64,000 bases of DNA from Nocardia sp. NBC_00403 (GTDB lineage Bacteria > Actinomycetota > Actinomycetes > Mycobacteriales > Mycobacteriaceae), in NCBI RefSeq assembly GCF_036046055.1, contig NZ_CP107939.1:3844001-3908000 (forward strand). The letters are read 5' to 3'. Numbering within the stretch: position 1 is the first letter of the stretch; every line of letters starts with the position of its first letter. Of the stretch, positions 48,292 to 61,316 are shown in pieces. Both the position numbers and the translations under genes were made by a program. The notes under the pieces were generated by a model that ran no database searches, was not told where the DNA came from, and saw nothing but the letters and a program-made list of their open reading frames with translations.

Positions 48292-48329
48292 GAGGACTTT
48301 CGGCTCTGTTCACCGTGACCTTACGGTGA
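48292..48329. promoter_or_regulatory. DevR-like box and palindrome in the devS/hibernation-factor promoter
   Basis: GAGGACTTTCGGCTCT (48292-48307) partly matches the DevR/DosR consensus TTSGGGACTWWAGTCCCSAA, best in its first half. TCACCGT and ACGGTGA (48310-48316 and 48323-48329) form a palindrome with a 6-nt centre; TACGGT within it is a possible -10 for the hibernation-factor gene. Confidence 0.45.
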
Positions 48330-48368
48330 TGAGGTGGGCGCACCGGGAATAGAAAGTAGGGATGTCCT

Positions 48369-49271
48369 ATGAATTCGTCGGAGCTGGTGAGAGCGTCGGA
48401 ATTGGTGGGCGAGACCGAGTTGGTCGGTGTGCCGGAGCTCATGGGCGGGCCGAAATCGGTCGGCGGGTCGAAGATGTTCGGCAGGACCGAGCTGTTGCGT
48501 TCGACCGAGCTGTGGGCGACCGCGGCCGACCCGGAACTCGCGGTGACGACGTGTGGTGCGGTGCCCCCAGCGGACGTGACACGGGCGGTGCGGGCGATCG
48601 GCCGGGTGTTGCGCCGCCATCACGTGGATTCGGCGGCGCGGGTGCGGGTCACGGTGCCGCCCGATGTCACCGAACCGACACTGGTACAGGCGAACATCCG
48701 CTTCCACGACACTCCGACCCGGGTGCAGGTCACCGGACCGCGTGGGTTCGCCGTCACTTTCGCCGTCGAACGGCTGGACCGGCAGATCGCCCGGCTGGCA
48801 ACCAGTCAGGCGCGCCCTTTCCCCGATCCGGCTCGTCCACCACTGGCCAGGGTTACGGAGCTGCGCCCGATCGTTCGCAGGAAGTTTTGCGCGCTTTTGA
48901 CCGGAACCCCGGCCGAGGCGACGGCAGTGCTGGACGCAATGGACTACGACGCCTACCTGTTCACCGATTCGGAAACCGGTGAGGACGCGGTCGTGCACTG
49001 GGAGGAGTCGCTGGGCGTGCGGCTGTCGCGACAATACGGGACGGCTGCGCCGCAGGCAGCAGCGGAGGTGGCATTGACGGTGAATTCCCTTCCGCTCACA
49101 GTGCATTCGGAACCGGCGCCCGCACTGAGCGAGGACGAGGCGGCGGCGCGGTTGTGTCGAGGGGGACTGCCGTTCCTGTTCTTCACCGATCCGGGTAACG
49201 GCCGTGGCCGACTGCTCTATCGCCGATACGATGGCGACCTCACGATCGTGGTCCCGGCGGGCACCGAGTAG
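48369..49271 (+). CDS. Ribosome hibernation factor (RafH/HPF-like) with repeat N-terminus
   Basis: The 300-residue protein ends with two copies of the S30AE/HPF C-terminal fold. One reads ELRPIVRRKFCALLTGTPAE with MDYDAYLFTDSETGEDAVVH; the second reads GLPFLFFTDPGNGRGRLLYR with YDGDLTIV. A degenerate S30AE N-terminal domain lies at about 55-140 (VRVTVPPDVTEPTLVQANIR). The first 50 residues are a regular hexapeptide repeat (for example ELVRAS, ELVGET, ELVGVP). Such proteins dimerise and silence ribosomes in hypoxic or stationary cells. It lies between devS and devR genes with a DevR-like box upstream. Confidence 0.8.
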   Translation: MNSSELVRASELVGETELVGVPELMGGPKSVGGSKMFGRTELLRSTELWATAADPELAVTTCGAVPPADVTRAVRAIGRVLRRHHVDSAARVRVTVPPDVTEPTLVQANIRFHDTPTRVQVTGPRGFAVTFAVERLDRQIARLATSQARPFPDPARPPLARVTELRPIVRRKFCALLTGTPAEATAVLDAMDYDAYLFTDSETGEDAVVHWEESLGVRLSRQYGTAAPQAAAEVALTVNSLPLTVHSEPAPALSEDEAAARLCRGGLPFLFFTDPGNGRGRLLYRRYDGDLTIVVPAGTE

Positions 49272-49287
49272 CCGGGTAGGTCTTCGC

Positions 49288-49920
49288 CTAACTGTCGCGC
49301 AGTTTGGTGGCCAGCACCGCGGCCTGGGTGCGGCGTTCCATGCCGAGTTTGGCCAGTAGTCGGGAAACGTAATTCTTGACGGTCTTCTCCGCCAGGAACA
49401 TTCGCGCCGCGATCTGGCGATTGGTCAACCCTTCGCCGAGCAGTGCGAGCAGTCTGCGTTCTTGTTCGGTGAGTCCGGCGAGCGGCCCATCGTTTTCGGT
49501 GCTGCTGTGCAAGCGCGCTTTGAGCGCGGCGGCTGCGCGGTTATCCAGCAGCGAGCGGCCCGCGCCGACTTCCTTTATGGCCGCGGCCAATTCCATGCCC
49601 TTGATGTTCTTGACGACGTATCCGCTCGCGCCGGCGAGAATCGCGTCGAGCATGGCGTGCTCGTCGGTGTAGGAGGTGAGGATCAGGCAGCGCAGGCCCT
49701 CGATATCGGCGAGCAGATCGCGGCACAGTTCGATGCCGTTGCCGTCGGGCAGCCGCATGTCGAGCACCGCGACGTCCGGCCGCAGCGCGTGGATGCCGAT
49801 CATGGCCTGCGCGACATCGCCCGCCTCACCGATGACCGTGAGCTCGGGGTCGCTGTCCAACAGGTCGATGAGGCCGCGGCGGACGATCTCGTGGTCGTCG
49901 ACGAGGAACACCTTGATCAC
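49288..49920 (-). CDS. devR: DevR/DosR-like NarL-type response regulator
   Basis: The 210-residue protein follows mycobacterial DevR almost residue by residue: [20 protein letters not shown], phospho-acceptor Asp54 in [26 protein letters not shown], and the C-terminal LuxR helix-turn-helix [20 protein letters not shown] with [20 protein letters not shown]. It should activate a dormancy regulon when phosphorylated by DevS. GTG 49920 is preceded by GGGAGG about 8 nt upstream. It is convergent with the hibernation-factor gene. Confidence 0.92.
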   Translation of the reverse strand: MIKVFLVDDHEIVRRGLIDLLDSDPELTVIGEAGDVAQAMIGIHALRPDVAVLDMRLPDGNGIELCRDLLADIEGLRCLILTSYTDEHAMLDAILAGASGYVVKNIKGMELAAAIKEVGAGRSLLDNRAAAALKARLHSSTENDGPLAGLTEQERRLLALLGEGLTNRQIAARMFLAEKTVKNYVSRLLAKLGMERRTQAAVLATKLRDS

Positions 49921-50097
49921 GCCGCATCCTCCCTCGCTCGCGGGTTCCCGCGCCCTGCTCGGCGGGGCCTGCGCGCCCCGTTGTGCCACCTGCTCAAGGT
50001 AACTCGCCGGGCGCGCGTTGGGGATAGCGGAGCGCAATTCGGCGACACTGGATTTCAGCAATATTCGGCCAACGGCGCCGCTACCCATGAGCGGGGC

Positions 50098-50121
50098 GCA
50101 GACAGCGGATCCGCTGTCTGC
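50098..50121. promoter_or_regulatory. 24-bp perfect palindrome
   Basis: The arms GCAGACAGCGGA and TCCGCTGTCTGC meet without a spacer around a GGATCC centre. It ends 36 bp before the leaderless start of the debranching-type gene, covering about -37 to -60, where an activator or repressor would bind. Confidence 0.7.
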
Positions 50122-50157
50122 CCGCCGCACAGAGCCGAGCATCGGTAGGCTGTAGGT

Positions 50158-52275
50158 GTGAGCAGCCCCTGGGGGGAAGGTGCGGGTCCGGGTGAGCCCG
50201 GGGCGGTCGAGGCAGGCGTCACCCTCGTCGAGGGCTCGACATTCTGCATCAGCGAAACCGGTGGCAGCATAAGCCCGCATCGTCAGGAGGGATTGTTCGT
50301 CCGCGACACCAGGGTGTTGTCGCGGTGGCGGCTCACGATCGATGGGGTGCTGCCACAGCCGCTCACCGTTCAGTATGCCGACCCCTACAGCGCGACCATC
50401 CTGGCCAGGACGGCGCCGAGCCCGGGCCGCGCCGACAGCACGGCGTTGGTGATCGTCGGGCGCCACGTCGGAGACGGCATGCGCGATGACCTGACTGTGC
50501 GCAACCTGTCCGGCGAACCCGTCCGCTGCGTGGTGGCGCTGGAAGTCGACGCCGATTTCGCGGACCTGTTCGAGGTGAAGGATGGCAGGACCGGTGACGG
50601 CGTGGTCACCAGCAGCAGCGCCGTCGACGGAGCGATCGAGATCACCAGGGCCGATCTGCGGGTGGGCGTCACCGTCGCCGCGGCGGGAGCAACCGCGCGC
50701 AATCGCGAATTGCGCTGGCAGGTGGACCTTCCCGGGCGTGGTGAATGGACCGCGTGCATCCAGTACCGGCCCGCGCTCGGCGCGGACCCGGTGACGCCGC
50801 GGTATGTGTGCGGCAGTTCCGTCTCGCTCAGCGAGCCCGCGCAGCGCTTACGCGACTGGTATGAGAATTCACCCACCGTGCACACCGACGACGAAACCCT
50901 CGCCGCGGTGTTGCAGCGCGCCGTCACTGATCTCGGGGCCTTGCGTATCTTCGATCCCGGCCATCCCCAGCGGGCTGTGGTCGCCGCGGGCGCGCCCTGG
51001 TTCATGGCGCTGTTCGGCCGCGACTCGCTGCTCACCTCGTGGATGGTGCTGCCGCTGGATCGCAGGCTCGCCGTCGGCACCCTACAGAGCCTGGCGGGCT
51101 TGCAGGGCAACGAGATTCGTTCGGCCACCGAGGAACAGCCCGGCCGGATTCCGCACGAGGTGCGGTTCGGGCGGGCGTCGACACTGCTGCTCGGCGGTGA
51201 CACCGTCTACTACGGCACCGCCGACGCCACGCCGCTGTTCGTCATGCTGCTCGGCGAGCTGCATCGCTGGGGGCTCGATGCCGGGACCCGCGATGAGCTG
51301 CTGCCGCACGCCGATCGGGCGCTGGACTGGATCGCCGACTACGGCGACGCCGACGGAGACGGTTTCGTCGAATATCAGCGGTCCGCCGAACACGGGCTGG
51401 CCAACCAGGGCTGGAAAGACTCGTGGGACGGCGTGAACTTCATCGACGGCACCCTGCCCGACGCGCCCATCGCGCTTGCCGAGGTGCAGGGGTATGTCTA
51501 TGCGGCCTACCTGGCACGGGCGGAGCTGGCGCTCGACGCGGGCGACCACGCCGCCGCGGATCGACTCCGCGCGAAGGCAGGCCGCTTGAAAGCCGCCTTC
51601 AACAAGGCATTCTGGCTGCCGGAACACGGCTGGTATGCGATCGGGCTCGATCGGGACAAGCGACCGATCGATGCGCTGACCTCCAATATCGGACACTGCC
51701 TGTGGACCGGGATCGTTGATGACGACAAGGCGGGCCTGGTCGCCGACCGCCTGCTCGCGCCCGAAATGTTCACCGGTTGGGGCATCCGGACGCTGGCAAC
51801 GACCATGGGTGCATACAACCCGGTCAGCTACCACAACGGCTCGGTATGGCCGCACGACAACGCCATCTGCGCCGCCGGGCTGATGCGCTACGGGTACACC
51901 GAGCAGGCGAACCGGGTGATCGATGGGATGCTGGATGCGTCGAGCCGGTTCGGGCATCGGCTGCCCGAGTTGTTCTGTGGCTTCGATCGCACCGAGTTCG
52001 CGGCGCCGGTGCCCTATCCGACATCGTGCTCGCCGCAGGCATGGGCGGCCGCGGCGCCGCTGCTGTTTCTGCGCAGCATGTTGCGACTGGAGCCGGGCAG
52101 TGGTGGTTCGACCGGACCGGGCCCGGCCTCGATCGCGCCCGCGGTGCCGGACCGGTACCTGCCGCTGCGGGTCAACGGGCTGCGCGTGGGCTCGGATGTG
52201 CTGACGGTCACCGTCGACAGGGATGGCTGGCAGTTGCTCGGACTGTCCGGCGAGCGGCCTCGATCAGGGCGCTGA
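50158..52275 (+). CDS. Glycogen debranching-type enzyme (GDE N-terminal domain + (alpha/alpha)6 barrel)
   Basis: The 705-residue protein has the N-terminal glycogen debranching domain ([20 protein letters not shown] through [18 protein letters not shown]) and a glucoamylase-like barrel. The barrel carries the acid-base segments [36 protein letters not shown] and [20 protein letters not shown]. It probably releases glucose from alpha-1,6 branches or acts on a related oligosaccharide. TAGGCT at 50146-50151 ends 6-7 nt before the GTG, which therefore seems leaderless. It is divergent from devR. Confidence 0.87.
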   Translation: MSSPWGEGAGPGEPGAVEAGVTLVEGSTFCISETGGSISPHRQEGLFVRDTRVLSRWRLTIDGVLPQPLTVQYADPYSATILARTAPSPGRADSTALVIVGRHVGDGMRDDLTVRNLSGEPVRCVVALEVDADFADLFEVKDGRTGDGVVTSSSAVDGAIEITRADLRVGVTVAAAGATARNRELRWQVDLPGRGEWTACIQYRPALGADPVTPRYVCGSSVSLSEPAQRLRDWYENSPTVHTDDETLAAVLQRAVTDLGALRIFDPGHPQRAVVAAGAPWFMALFGRDSLLTSWMVLPLDRRLAVGTLQSLAGLQGNEIRSATEEQPGRIPHEVRFGRASTLLLGGDTVYYGTADATPLFVMLLGELHRWGLDAGTRDELLPHADRALDWIADYGDADGDGFVEYQRSAEHGLANQGWKDSWDGVNFIDGTLPDAPIALAEVQGYVYAAYLARAELALDAGDHAAADRLRAKAGRLKAAFNKAFWLPEHGWYAIGLDRDKRPIDALTSNIGHCLWTGIVDDDKAGLVADRLLAPEMFTGWGIRTLATTMGAYNPVSYHNGSVWPHDNAICAAGLMRYGYTEQANRVIDGMLDASSRFGHRLPELFCGFDRTEFAAPVPYPTSCSPQAWAAAAPLLFLRSMLRLEPGSGGSTGPGPASIAPAVPDRYLPLRVNGLRVGSDVLTVTVDRDGWQLLGLSGERPRSGR

Positions 52276-52388
52276 GCTGGGTGGGAACCGACCCCGGTCC
52301 GGCGCTCGGCGAAACTTGTCGGTGGGCGGGCCTAGCATGGCGGCGGGGGCACGTCTGAACACGTCTGAACACGGAGAAGGGACACCTG

Positions 52389-55415
<3,027 letters not shown>

Positions 55416-55515
55416 CGATCAGGCAGTCCGAGGACAGTGAAATGCTGGCAACGAGCCTTGCTCCGAGCCACCATTTCACGACCCTCGAACCGGCACCGGT
55501 GGCGGACGAGCGAGA

Positions 55516-55815
55516 TCAGCGGTTCGCGACGGTATGGATCAGGTCGGCGAGTTCCTTGTGCTTCGACCACATCGGCCAGTGGCCGGTCGGCAGTTCGAGG
55601 TAGTCGGCACCGATGCGGACGCGCTCGTCGAGCATTGTAGGCGCGTCCGCATCACGCATCTGGTCGCCGACGGCAGCGGTGAAGCTACGGCAGATCAGCG
55701 ACGAGGCGATGGCAAGACGTTCGGTGCGTTTGCTGAGCTTCGGCGGCACCGCGGCGATGGTGGCAGGTTCGGAAACCGCCCGCTGTATCAGGGGTGTCGC
55801 GGCGAACCGAACCAC
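55516..55815 (-). pseudogene. Alpha/beta hydrolase, C-terminal remnant
   Basis: The frame encodes RLAIASSLICRSFTAAVGDQ and LPTGHWPMWSKHKELADLI, the last strand and catalytic-histidine loop of esterase-like alpha/beta hydrolases. The nucleophile elbow and the N-terminal 130 or more residues are absent; the frame runs into the 3' end of the monooxygenase gene. It is a leftover piece. Confidence 0.65.
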
Positions 55816-57332
55816 CGAAGCAGCGCGTCACGCAGGCGATCCGCGTTGCCGCGTCCGGCCTCGTTCGCGACCCAGGCGACGTATCCATCCGGTCGGATCA
55901 ACAGTGCCGAAGGGGCGTCGAGACCGGTTGCGGCGACGATGTCGACCCGGTCGGCCCAGCCGTGCGCGGCGTCGGCGAACTCGGTGCCAGCGGTCAGGTC
56001 GAGCAGCACGGGGCGCGCTTTGTGCAGTAGGTCGGCGACTCGCGTACTGCCGTGCGATGTTTCGATGACCAGCTCCGGGACCATTCGTCCGGCGAGGTGA
56101 TGACCGTCGCCCACGTCGTAGCGGACGTCGGATCCGGCGAGTAGTTGCGCGAGGTGTGCGATGTTGTCGGGCGATTCGAGCAGTTCGCCGAGCAGCGTGC
56201 GCAGCGCGGTGATCTCGGGGCCGGGCGCCATCAAGGTGGTCTGGGCGAGCGACTGCATCATGACACGTTCGCCGACCGGGTAGCGCTCGGTCTGGTAGCT
56301 GTCGAGCAGACCCGATGGGGCCCAGCCGTTGATGTGTCCGGCGAGTTTCCAGCCGAGATTGGCCGCGTCCTGAAGTCCGAGATTGAGCCCCGGCCCGCCC
56401 ATGGCGGAGTGCACATGGGCGGAATCGCCGACCAGGAATACATTCCCGTCGCGGTAGCGGTCGGCTTGGCGAGTGTTCTGACCGTCCATCCTGCGCAGCG
56501 CGTGCGGGCCGGCACCGATGGGCGGTTGGATCGGTAGGTCGACACCGAGGACTCGGCGCGTGCTCGCCCGCAGCTCATCCAGCGTCATCGGGGTGTTCTC
56601 CTGGACCGGCTCGGTGTCGAACTCCATGGTTGCGATGAGCGGCCTGCCAGGGTCGAGCTCGGCGAAGACGAACCCGCCGCGCTCGAGGCGGTTGTGTCCG
56701 ACCGGCAGTCGGCCGAATCCGGGAACCTCGAGGCCACCATCGGCCGAGCGCAGCTCCGCAGGCAGGCTCACATGCGCCATCCGGGTCAGTGTGGTGGCGA
56801 ATGTGGTTCCGGGGAAATCGATTCCGGTGCACTTGCGCACAAAGCTCTTGCCGCCGTCGGCCCCGATCAAAAATGCGGTTGTCAGCTCGTAGTGACCCTC
56901 GGGGCCGGCCACGCCGATCGTGACGCGGCCGTCCTGTTGAGTCAGCTCGGTCAGCTCATGCCCCCACCTGATGTCCACGCCGAGCCCGAGCGCCCGCTTT
57001 TCCAGCAGCCGCACCAACCTGGGCTGGGGGAGCAGCATCGCGTACATCGGATTGTCTTGCAGCGTGGCAAAGGACATCGGTATGCCACTGAATCCATATC
57101 CGGGAATCGGCTGCGGCGCGCCGGGCGCGCCACCGAACTCGTGGTACAGGCCCCGCATATCGAGTAGCCGAATCACCTGGCCGACAAGGCCGTTGGCCTT
57201 CGGCTCGGCGCTCGGCTCGGTGAGTTTGTCGAGCACGATCGGGCGCACACCGGCCAAGGCGAGCTCACAGGCGAGCATGAGCCCGTTCGGTCCGGCACCG
57301 GAAACAACAACGTCGACAGATATTTCGGGCAT
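55788..57332 (-). CDS. Class A FAD-dependent aromatic monooxygenase
   Basis: The 514-residue protein has the FAD-binding GAGPNGLMLACELALAGV, the DG-type motif LIGADGGKSFVRK and the second FAD motif LVGDSAHVHSAMGGPGLNLG. A C-terminal thioredoxin-like part (VDIVAATGLDAPSALLIRPD, GYVAWV) completes it. This is the layout of PHBH-like hydroxylases such as those in aromatic degradation and rifamycin inactivation. A TetR gene lies upstream on the same strand. Substrate not deducible. Its 3' end overlaps the hydrolase remnant. Confidence 0.9.
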   Translation of the reverse strand: MPEISVDVVVSGAGPNGLMLACELALAGVRPIVLDKLTEPSAEPKANGLVGQVIRLLDMRGLYHEFGGAPGAPQPIPGYGFSGIPMSFATLQDNPMYAMLLPQPRLVRLLEKRALGLGVDIRWGHELTELTQQDGRVTIGVAGPEGHYELTTAFLIGADGGKSFVRKCTGIDFPGTTFATTLTRMAHVSLPAELRSADGGLEVPGFGRLPVGHNRLERGGFVFAELDPGRPLIATMEFDTEPVQENTPMTLDELRASTRRVLGVDLPIQPPIGAGPHALRRMDGQNTRQADRYRDGNVFLVGDSAHVHSAMGGPGLNLGLQDAANLGWKLAGHINGWAPSGLLDSYQTERYPVGERVMMQSLAQTTLMAPGPEITALRTLLGELLESPDNIAHLAQLLAGSDVRYDVGDGHHLAGRMVPELVIETSHGSTRVADLLHKARPVLLDLTAGTEFADAAHGWADRVDIVAATGLDAPSALLIRPDGYVAWVANEAGRGNADRLRDALLRWFGSPRHP

Positions 57333-57392
57333 GACGAATACACCTCTTTGTCACTGGTTTTTGTGTGTTGCGGTTCTTGCTGTGCGGCGCGG

Positions 57393-58013
57393 TCAGCCGT
57401 GGACAGCAGGTTCGGGTAGTCCGGCGGCGACCTGTTCGATTCCGCGGCGTAGGAGGGTGGTGAGCAGCAGCGGTGGATCGGCGTGTATGTATGTCTCCGT
57501 CGCGGCCTGATAGACGCCGCCGAGCACGCCCGCAACCAACCGCGGATAGAGGTCACGCTCGGGATCGGTGCCGGTGCGCTCCGCGATCACCTCGACCCAG
57601 TCGTCGAATACACCTTTGGACACCGCGATTCGGGTCTCCGGCGCATCGAGCAGTTCACGAACCATCGATAGTTGTTCGGTGGTCGGGGGCGCGGCCCCGA
57701 CACCGTCGGCCTCCAACGGCTCCAACACCGCCGCGCCGATCGCGCTCCAGAGTGGTTCGCCCGCAGGACGATTCCGCAGCGCGATCAGGCTGCGCTGGAT
57801 CCGCTCGATCTGCCGATAGGCCAGCGCCTCGTACTTGCCGGTGAAGTAGTTGTTGAAGGTGCGCACCGACACCCCCGCTCGCGCCGCGATGTCGTCGCGC
57901 GTCACGTTCCCGAGGCCACGCTCCATCGCCAGCTCGAGCGCGGCGTCGCTCAATGCTTTGCGGGTATCGAGCTTCTTGCGCTCTCGCAGACCGAGTACCT
58001 GTTCCTCCGGCAT
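57393..58013 (-). CDS. TetR family regulator
   Basis: The 206-residue protein has an N-terminal helix-turn-helix (LSDAALELAMERGLGNVTRD then AARAGVSVRTFNNYFTGKYE). The C-terminal helical domain has LYPRLVAGVLGGVYQAATET. It lies upstream of the monooxygenase gene (60-bp gap) and may share its transcript. Two palindromic sites directly upstream are likely its operators. ATG 58013 is preferred to 58049 because 58049 lies inside those operators. Confidence 0.88.
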   Translation of the reverse strand: MPEEQVLGLRERKKLDTRKALSDAALELAMERGLGNVTRDDIAARAGVSVRTFNNYFTGKYEALAYRQIERIQRSLIALRNRPAGEPLWSAIGAAVLEPLEADGVGAAPPTTEQLSMVRELLDAPETRIAVSKGVFDDWVEVIAERTGTDPERDLYPRLVAGVLGGVYQAATETYIHADPPLLLTTLLRRGIEQVAAGLPEPAVHG

Positions 58014-58035
58014 GACATCAGCGTACCGATAAAAG

Positions 58036-58066
58036 TGCCCGACGGGCAAGATTTCCCGCCGGGCAA
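58036..58066. promoter_or_regulatory. Tandem TetR operators
   Basis: TGCCCGACGGGCA (58036-58048) and TTTCCCGCCGGGCAA (58052-58066, one mismatch) have centres 17 bp apart, just upstream of the tetR start. Confidence 0.7.
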
Positions 58067-58084
58067 AATTATTGAGGTGCTGGA

Positions 58085-58426
58085 TCAGTAAACCGGGCCG
58101 GTGTACTTCTCGCCGGGCCCTTTGCCTGGCTCGTCGGGATGCGCAGAGGATTCCCGGAAGGCGCGCTGCAAAGACTGCAGGCCGTCGCGGTAGGGGCCGG
58201 CGTGCGGGCCGAAGTACTCGACGGAGGAGGTGACCAGGCCGGCGAGGGCGGTGATCAGACGGCGGGCCTCGTCCAGATCGCGGTGTGGGCTGGTGTCCGG
58301 GTCCGCGTCGCCGAGCCCGAGCTTCTCCGCCGCCGCACTCATCAGCATCATCGCGGCGCGGCTGATCACCTCGACCGCCGGGATGTCGGCCAGTTCGCGG
58401 ACGGTGGTGTCGGGCTGTTCAGTCAT
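58085..58426 (-). CDS. DUF1844 protein
   Basis: The 113-residue protein has the conserved helical core of DUF1844 (VEVISRAAMMLMSAAAEKLG, HRDLDEARRLITALAGLVTS). A polar C-terminus ends GPGEKYTGPVY. The family is found beside infC in many actinobacteria, as here. Its function is unknown. It is divergent from the infC operon. Confidence 0.88.
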   Translation of the reverse strand: MTEQPDTTVRELADIPAVEVISRAAMMLMSAAAEKLGLGDADPDTSPHRDLDEARRLITALAGLVTSSVEYFGPHAGPYRDGLQSLQRAFRESSAHPDEPGKGPGEKYTGPVY

Positions 58427-58740
58427 GGGATCAGGCTAGCGAGGCTGTCCGCAGCAGTCGGAGCTGGCCGATCTCGGCGGCGTTCTTCATCGGTTCGGCG
58501 TTCACCCAGCCGGCCGGATGTGCCATTGTCAGCGCCGCGTCGGCGGGCCATGGATACCCGGAGGGCTTGTCCAAGTCGCTCTGTGAGCCTGCTCAGTACG
58601 CCGGGCCAGTCCGTGCGCAGGCCGCGTAGCCACGGCAATGGCCTGGTCGCTGACGGAACTTCACGTCGAGGCGCTGCGGCACGACGACTGGACACGGGCA
58701 AGTGATCAACGGGGCGATTCGGCGATAGCGAGCGGGAATG
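58427..58740. other. Intergenic region between DUF1844 gene and infC leader
   Basis: No gene is supported. It carries the promoter region for the DUF1844 gene and the upstream part of the infC promoter (TTCGGC 58718-58723). Confidence 0.5.
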
Positions 58741-58747
58741 TTAGACT
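58718..58747 (+). promoter_or_regulatory. infC operon promoter
   Basis: TAGACT (58742-58747) is a good -10; TTCGGC lies 18 bp upstream as a weak -35. Transcription would begin near 58754 and give a leader of about 330 nt. Confidence 0.55.
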
Positions 58748-58753
58748 TCTCGC

Positions 58754-59081
58754 CGACGACCGCCCTCGGCTTGCCTTGGGCTGATAAGTGGAGCCCGACT
58801 CCCACCGTTGCCGACGAGCAATCGTACAGGTCATACGGTCCGGTCACCCGTCCTTCCAGGGCGGGTTTCTTGTGCAGGGATGCTTTGCGCGGAGAGCGAT
58901 TCGCCGCGGAGGAGCTGATGAGCACAGGGGTCGACGCGAGCGCCGTTGGCGCGCGATGTCGGTGGCCGGTCGACTCGGGCCCCGTTGCGGAGAAATACCG
59001 CACCGGGGCTTTTGTGTTGAACAAGGGGTTGCATTTATTGCACGCGGTTGTCAGACGACATCGCTTGACCTAGGAGGCCCC
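58754..59081 (+). promoter_or_regulatory. Structured infC leader with two terminator-like hairpins
   Basis: Hairpin 1 pairs ACCCGTCC (58846-58853) with GGGCGGGT (58859-58866) and is followed by TTCTTGT. Hairpin 2 pairs GCCCCG and GCGG (58979-58990) with CCGC and CGGGGC (58998-59009) and is followed by TTTT. Both look like intrinsic terminators placed before infC, so transcription attenuation by L20, IF3 or another signal is plausible. A frame of 111 codons (58738-59073) spans the leader, but its start lies upstream of the predicted transcription start. Confidence 0.6.
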
Positions 59082-59735
<654 letters not shown>

Positions 59736-59794
59736 CAACGATCAGCACCGGCGGTCCGCGCAGGGCCGCCGGTACGACACAGATAGAGGAATCC

Positions 59795-59989
59795 ATGCCG
59801 AAGATGAAGAGCCACAGCGGCGCGTCGAAGCGGTTCAAGGTGAGCGGTCGCGGCAAGCTGCTGCGTCAGCAGGCCAACCGTCGCCACCTGCTCGAGCACA
59901 AGTCCACTCGTCGGACTCGTCGTCTGGATGGCACGGAGTCCGTCGCGTCCGTTGACGTCCCCCGCGTCAAGCGGCTGCTCGGTCTCTGA
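59795..59989 (+). CDS. rpmI: 50S ribosomal protein L35
   Basis: The 64-residue basic protein [20 protein letters not shown] with [16 protein letters not shown] is typical L35. It is the second gene of the infC-rpmI-rplT operon, 59 nt after infC, and carries a purine-rich ribosome site (AGAGGAA). Confidence 0.98.
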   Translation: MPKMKSHSGASKRFKVSGRGKLLRQQANRRHLLEHKSTRRTRRLDGTESVASVDVPRVKRLLGL

Positions 59990-60084
59990 GACCAGCAGCA
60001 TCCGCGATCCGGATTCCGGACGCCGACCACCGACCAACTCCGGGGCGCACGCAGACGCCCCCTAGATCGACAAAGGACTGACCC

Positions 60085-60465
60085 ATGGCACGCGTCAAAA
60101 GGGCCGTCAACGCTCAGAAGAAGCGTCGTTCCATCCTCGAGGCCTCCAAGGGCTACCGCGGACAGCGCTCGCGCCTGTACCGCAAGGCCAAGGAACAGCA
60201 GCTGCACTCGCTCACCTACGCCTACCGGGACCGCCGGGCGCGCAAGGGTGACTTCCGCAAGCTGTGGATCGCCCGCATCAACGCCGCGGCGCGCCTCAAC
60301 GACATCACCTACAACCGCTTCATCCAGGGCCTGAAGGCTGCCGGTGTCGAGGTCGACCGCAAGATCCTGGCTGAGCTCGCTGTCTCCGACGCCGAGGCGT
60401 TCGCCGGCCTGGTCGCGGTGGCCAAGGCCGCCCTCCCGCAGGACGTCAACGCCCCGGCTGCCTGA
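60085..60465 (+). CDS. rplT: 50S ribosomal protein L20
   Basis: The 126-residue protein is canonical L20 ([60 protein letters not shown]). It binds 23S rRNA early in assembly and in other bacteria represses its own operon. The last eight residues are an Ala/Pro tail. Confidence 0.98.
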   Translation: MARVKRAVNAQKKRRSILEASKGYRGQRSRLYRKAKEQQLHSLTYAYRDRRARKGDFRKLWIARINAAARLNDITYNRFIQGLKAAGVEVDRKILAELAVSDAEAFAGLVAVAKAALPQDVNAPAA

Positions 60466-60476
60466 TTCGCCGCTGC

Positions 60477-61301
60477 GTGACGACACAGCATTCGGAACGA
60501 CCCGTGGACGCGCTCTCCGAGCGCAACCCGCGGGTCGTTTCCGCTGTCAAGCTCCATCGTTCCGTTGCCCGCCGCAAGAGCGGACTGTTCCTCGCCGAGG
60601 GGGCGAATTCGGTTGCGGCCGCGCTGGATACGGGGCGGGTGCGGGAGCTGTTCTATTCGGCCGGTGCCGCGGTGCGCGAGCACGAACTGGTTGCCTCGGC
60701 CGTCGGTCTGGGGGTGCGGACCACGCTGGTGAGCGACCGGGCGGCGCAGCATCTCGGTGAAACCGTCACCGCCCCTGGACTTGTCGCGGTATGCGAGCTG
60801 ATCGATGTGCCGCTCGACGAGGTGCTGGAGGCGGGGCCGCGGATGCTGGCCGTGCCGGTCGAGATCGCCGAACCGGGTAACGCGGGCACGCTGATTCGGG
60901 TGGTCGACGCGGTGGGCGCCGATGGTGTGGTGCTGGCGGGGGAGACCGTCGACCCGCACAACGGAAAGTGTGTGCGCGCGAGCGCGGGCAGCCTGTTCCA
61001 TGTGCCGATCGCTCGTAGCCGGGATGTCGGGGAAACCCTGGATGCTCTTGCGGCAATGGGGATCACGATCCTGGCCACCGCTGCCGATGGTGAGGTCGAC
61101 CTCGACGATGCCGATGATTTGTTCACCGGCCCGGTCGCCTGGCTGTTCGGCAACGAGGCCCACGGGTTGGACCCGGCCGTCGCCGCGCGCGCCGATCACC
61201 GGGTGCGGATCCCCATTCGAGGCCGCGCGGAGAGCCTGAACCTGGCCACAGCGGCGTCGATCTGCCTCTACGCGAACTCCCGCGTCCGCTACGCGAACTA
61301 A
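60477..61301 (+). CDS. TrmH/SpoU family rRNA 2'-O-methyltransferase
   Basis: The 274-residue protein has an L30e-like N-terminal substrate domain (RNPRVVSAVKLHRSVARRKS, GLFLAEGANSVAAAL) and a SPOUT domain with trefoil-knot motifs VEIAEPGNAGTLIRVVDAVG, PVAWLFGNEAHGL and IPIRGRAESLNLATAASICL. It methylates ribose in rRNA. The GTG start is 11 nt after rplT, so it belongs to the ribosomal operon. It corresponds to the mycobacterial gene annotated tsnR, although thiostrepton resistance is not implied. Confidence 0.93.
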   Translation: MTTQHSERPVDALSERNPRVVSAVKLHRSVARRKSGLFLAEGANSVAAALDTGRVRELFYSAGAAVREHELVASAVGLGVRTTLVSDRAAQHLGETVTAPGLVAVCELIDVPLDEVLEAGPRMLAVPVEIAEPGNAGTLIRVVDAVGADGVVLAGETVDPHNGKCVRASAGSLFHVPIARSRDVGETLDALAAMGITILATAADGEVDLDDADDLFTGPVAWLFGNEAHGLDPAVAARADHRVRIPIRGRAESLNLATAASICLYANSRVRYAN

Positions 61302-61316
61302 CCAGCCGATCCGGTC

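Noticed and set aside
52316..52338. TTGTCG and TAGCAT as a promoter for uvrA
   Set aside because: The hexamers are only 11 bp apart, too close for a sigma-70-type promoter; TAGCAT alone may still be a -10.
58738..59073. A 111-codon frame across the infC leader as a real gene
   Set aside because: Its start lies upstream of the predicted transcription start, its content is not protein-like, and hairpins explain the region better.
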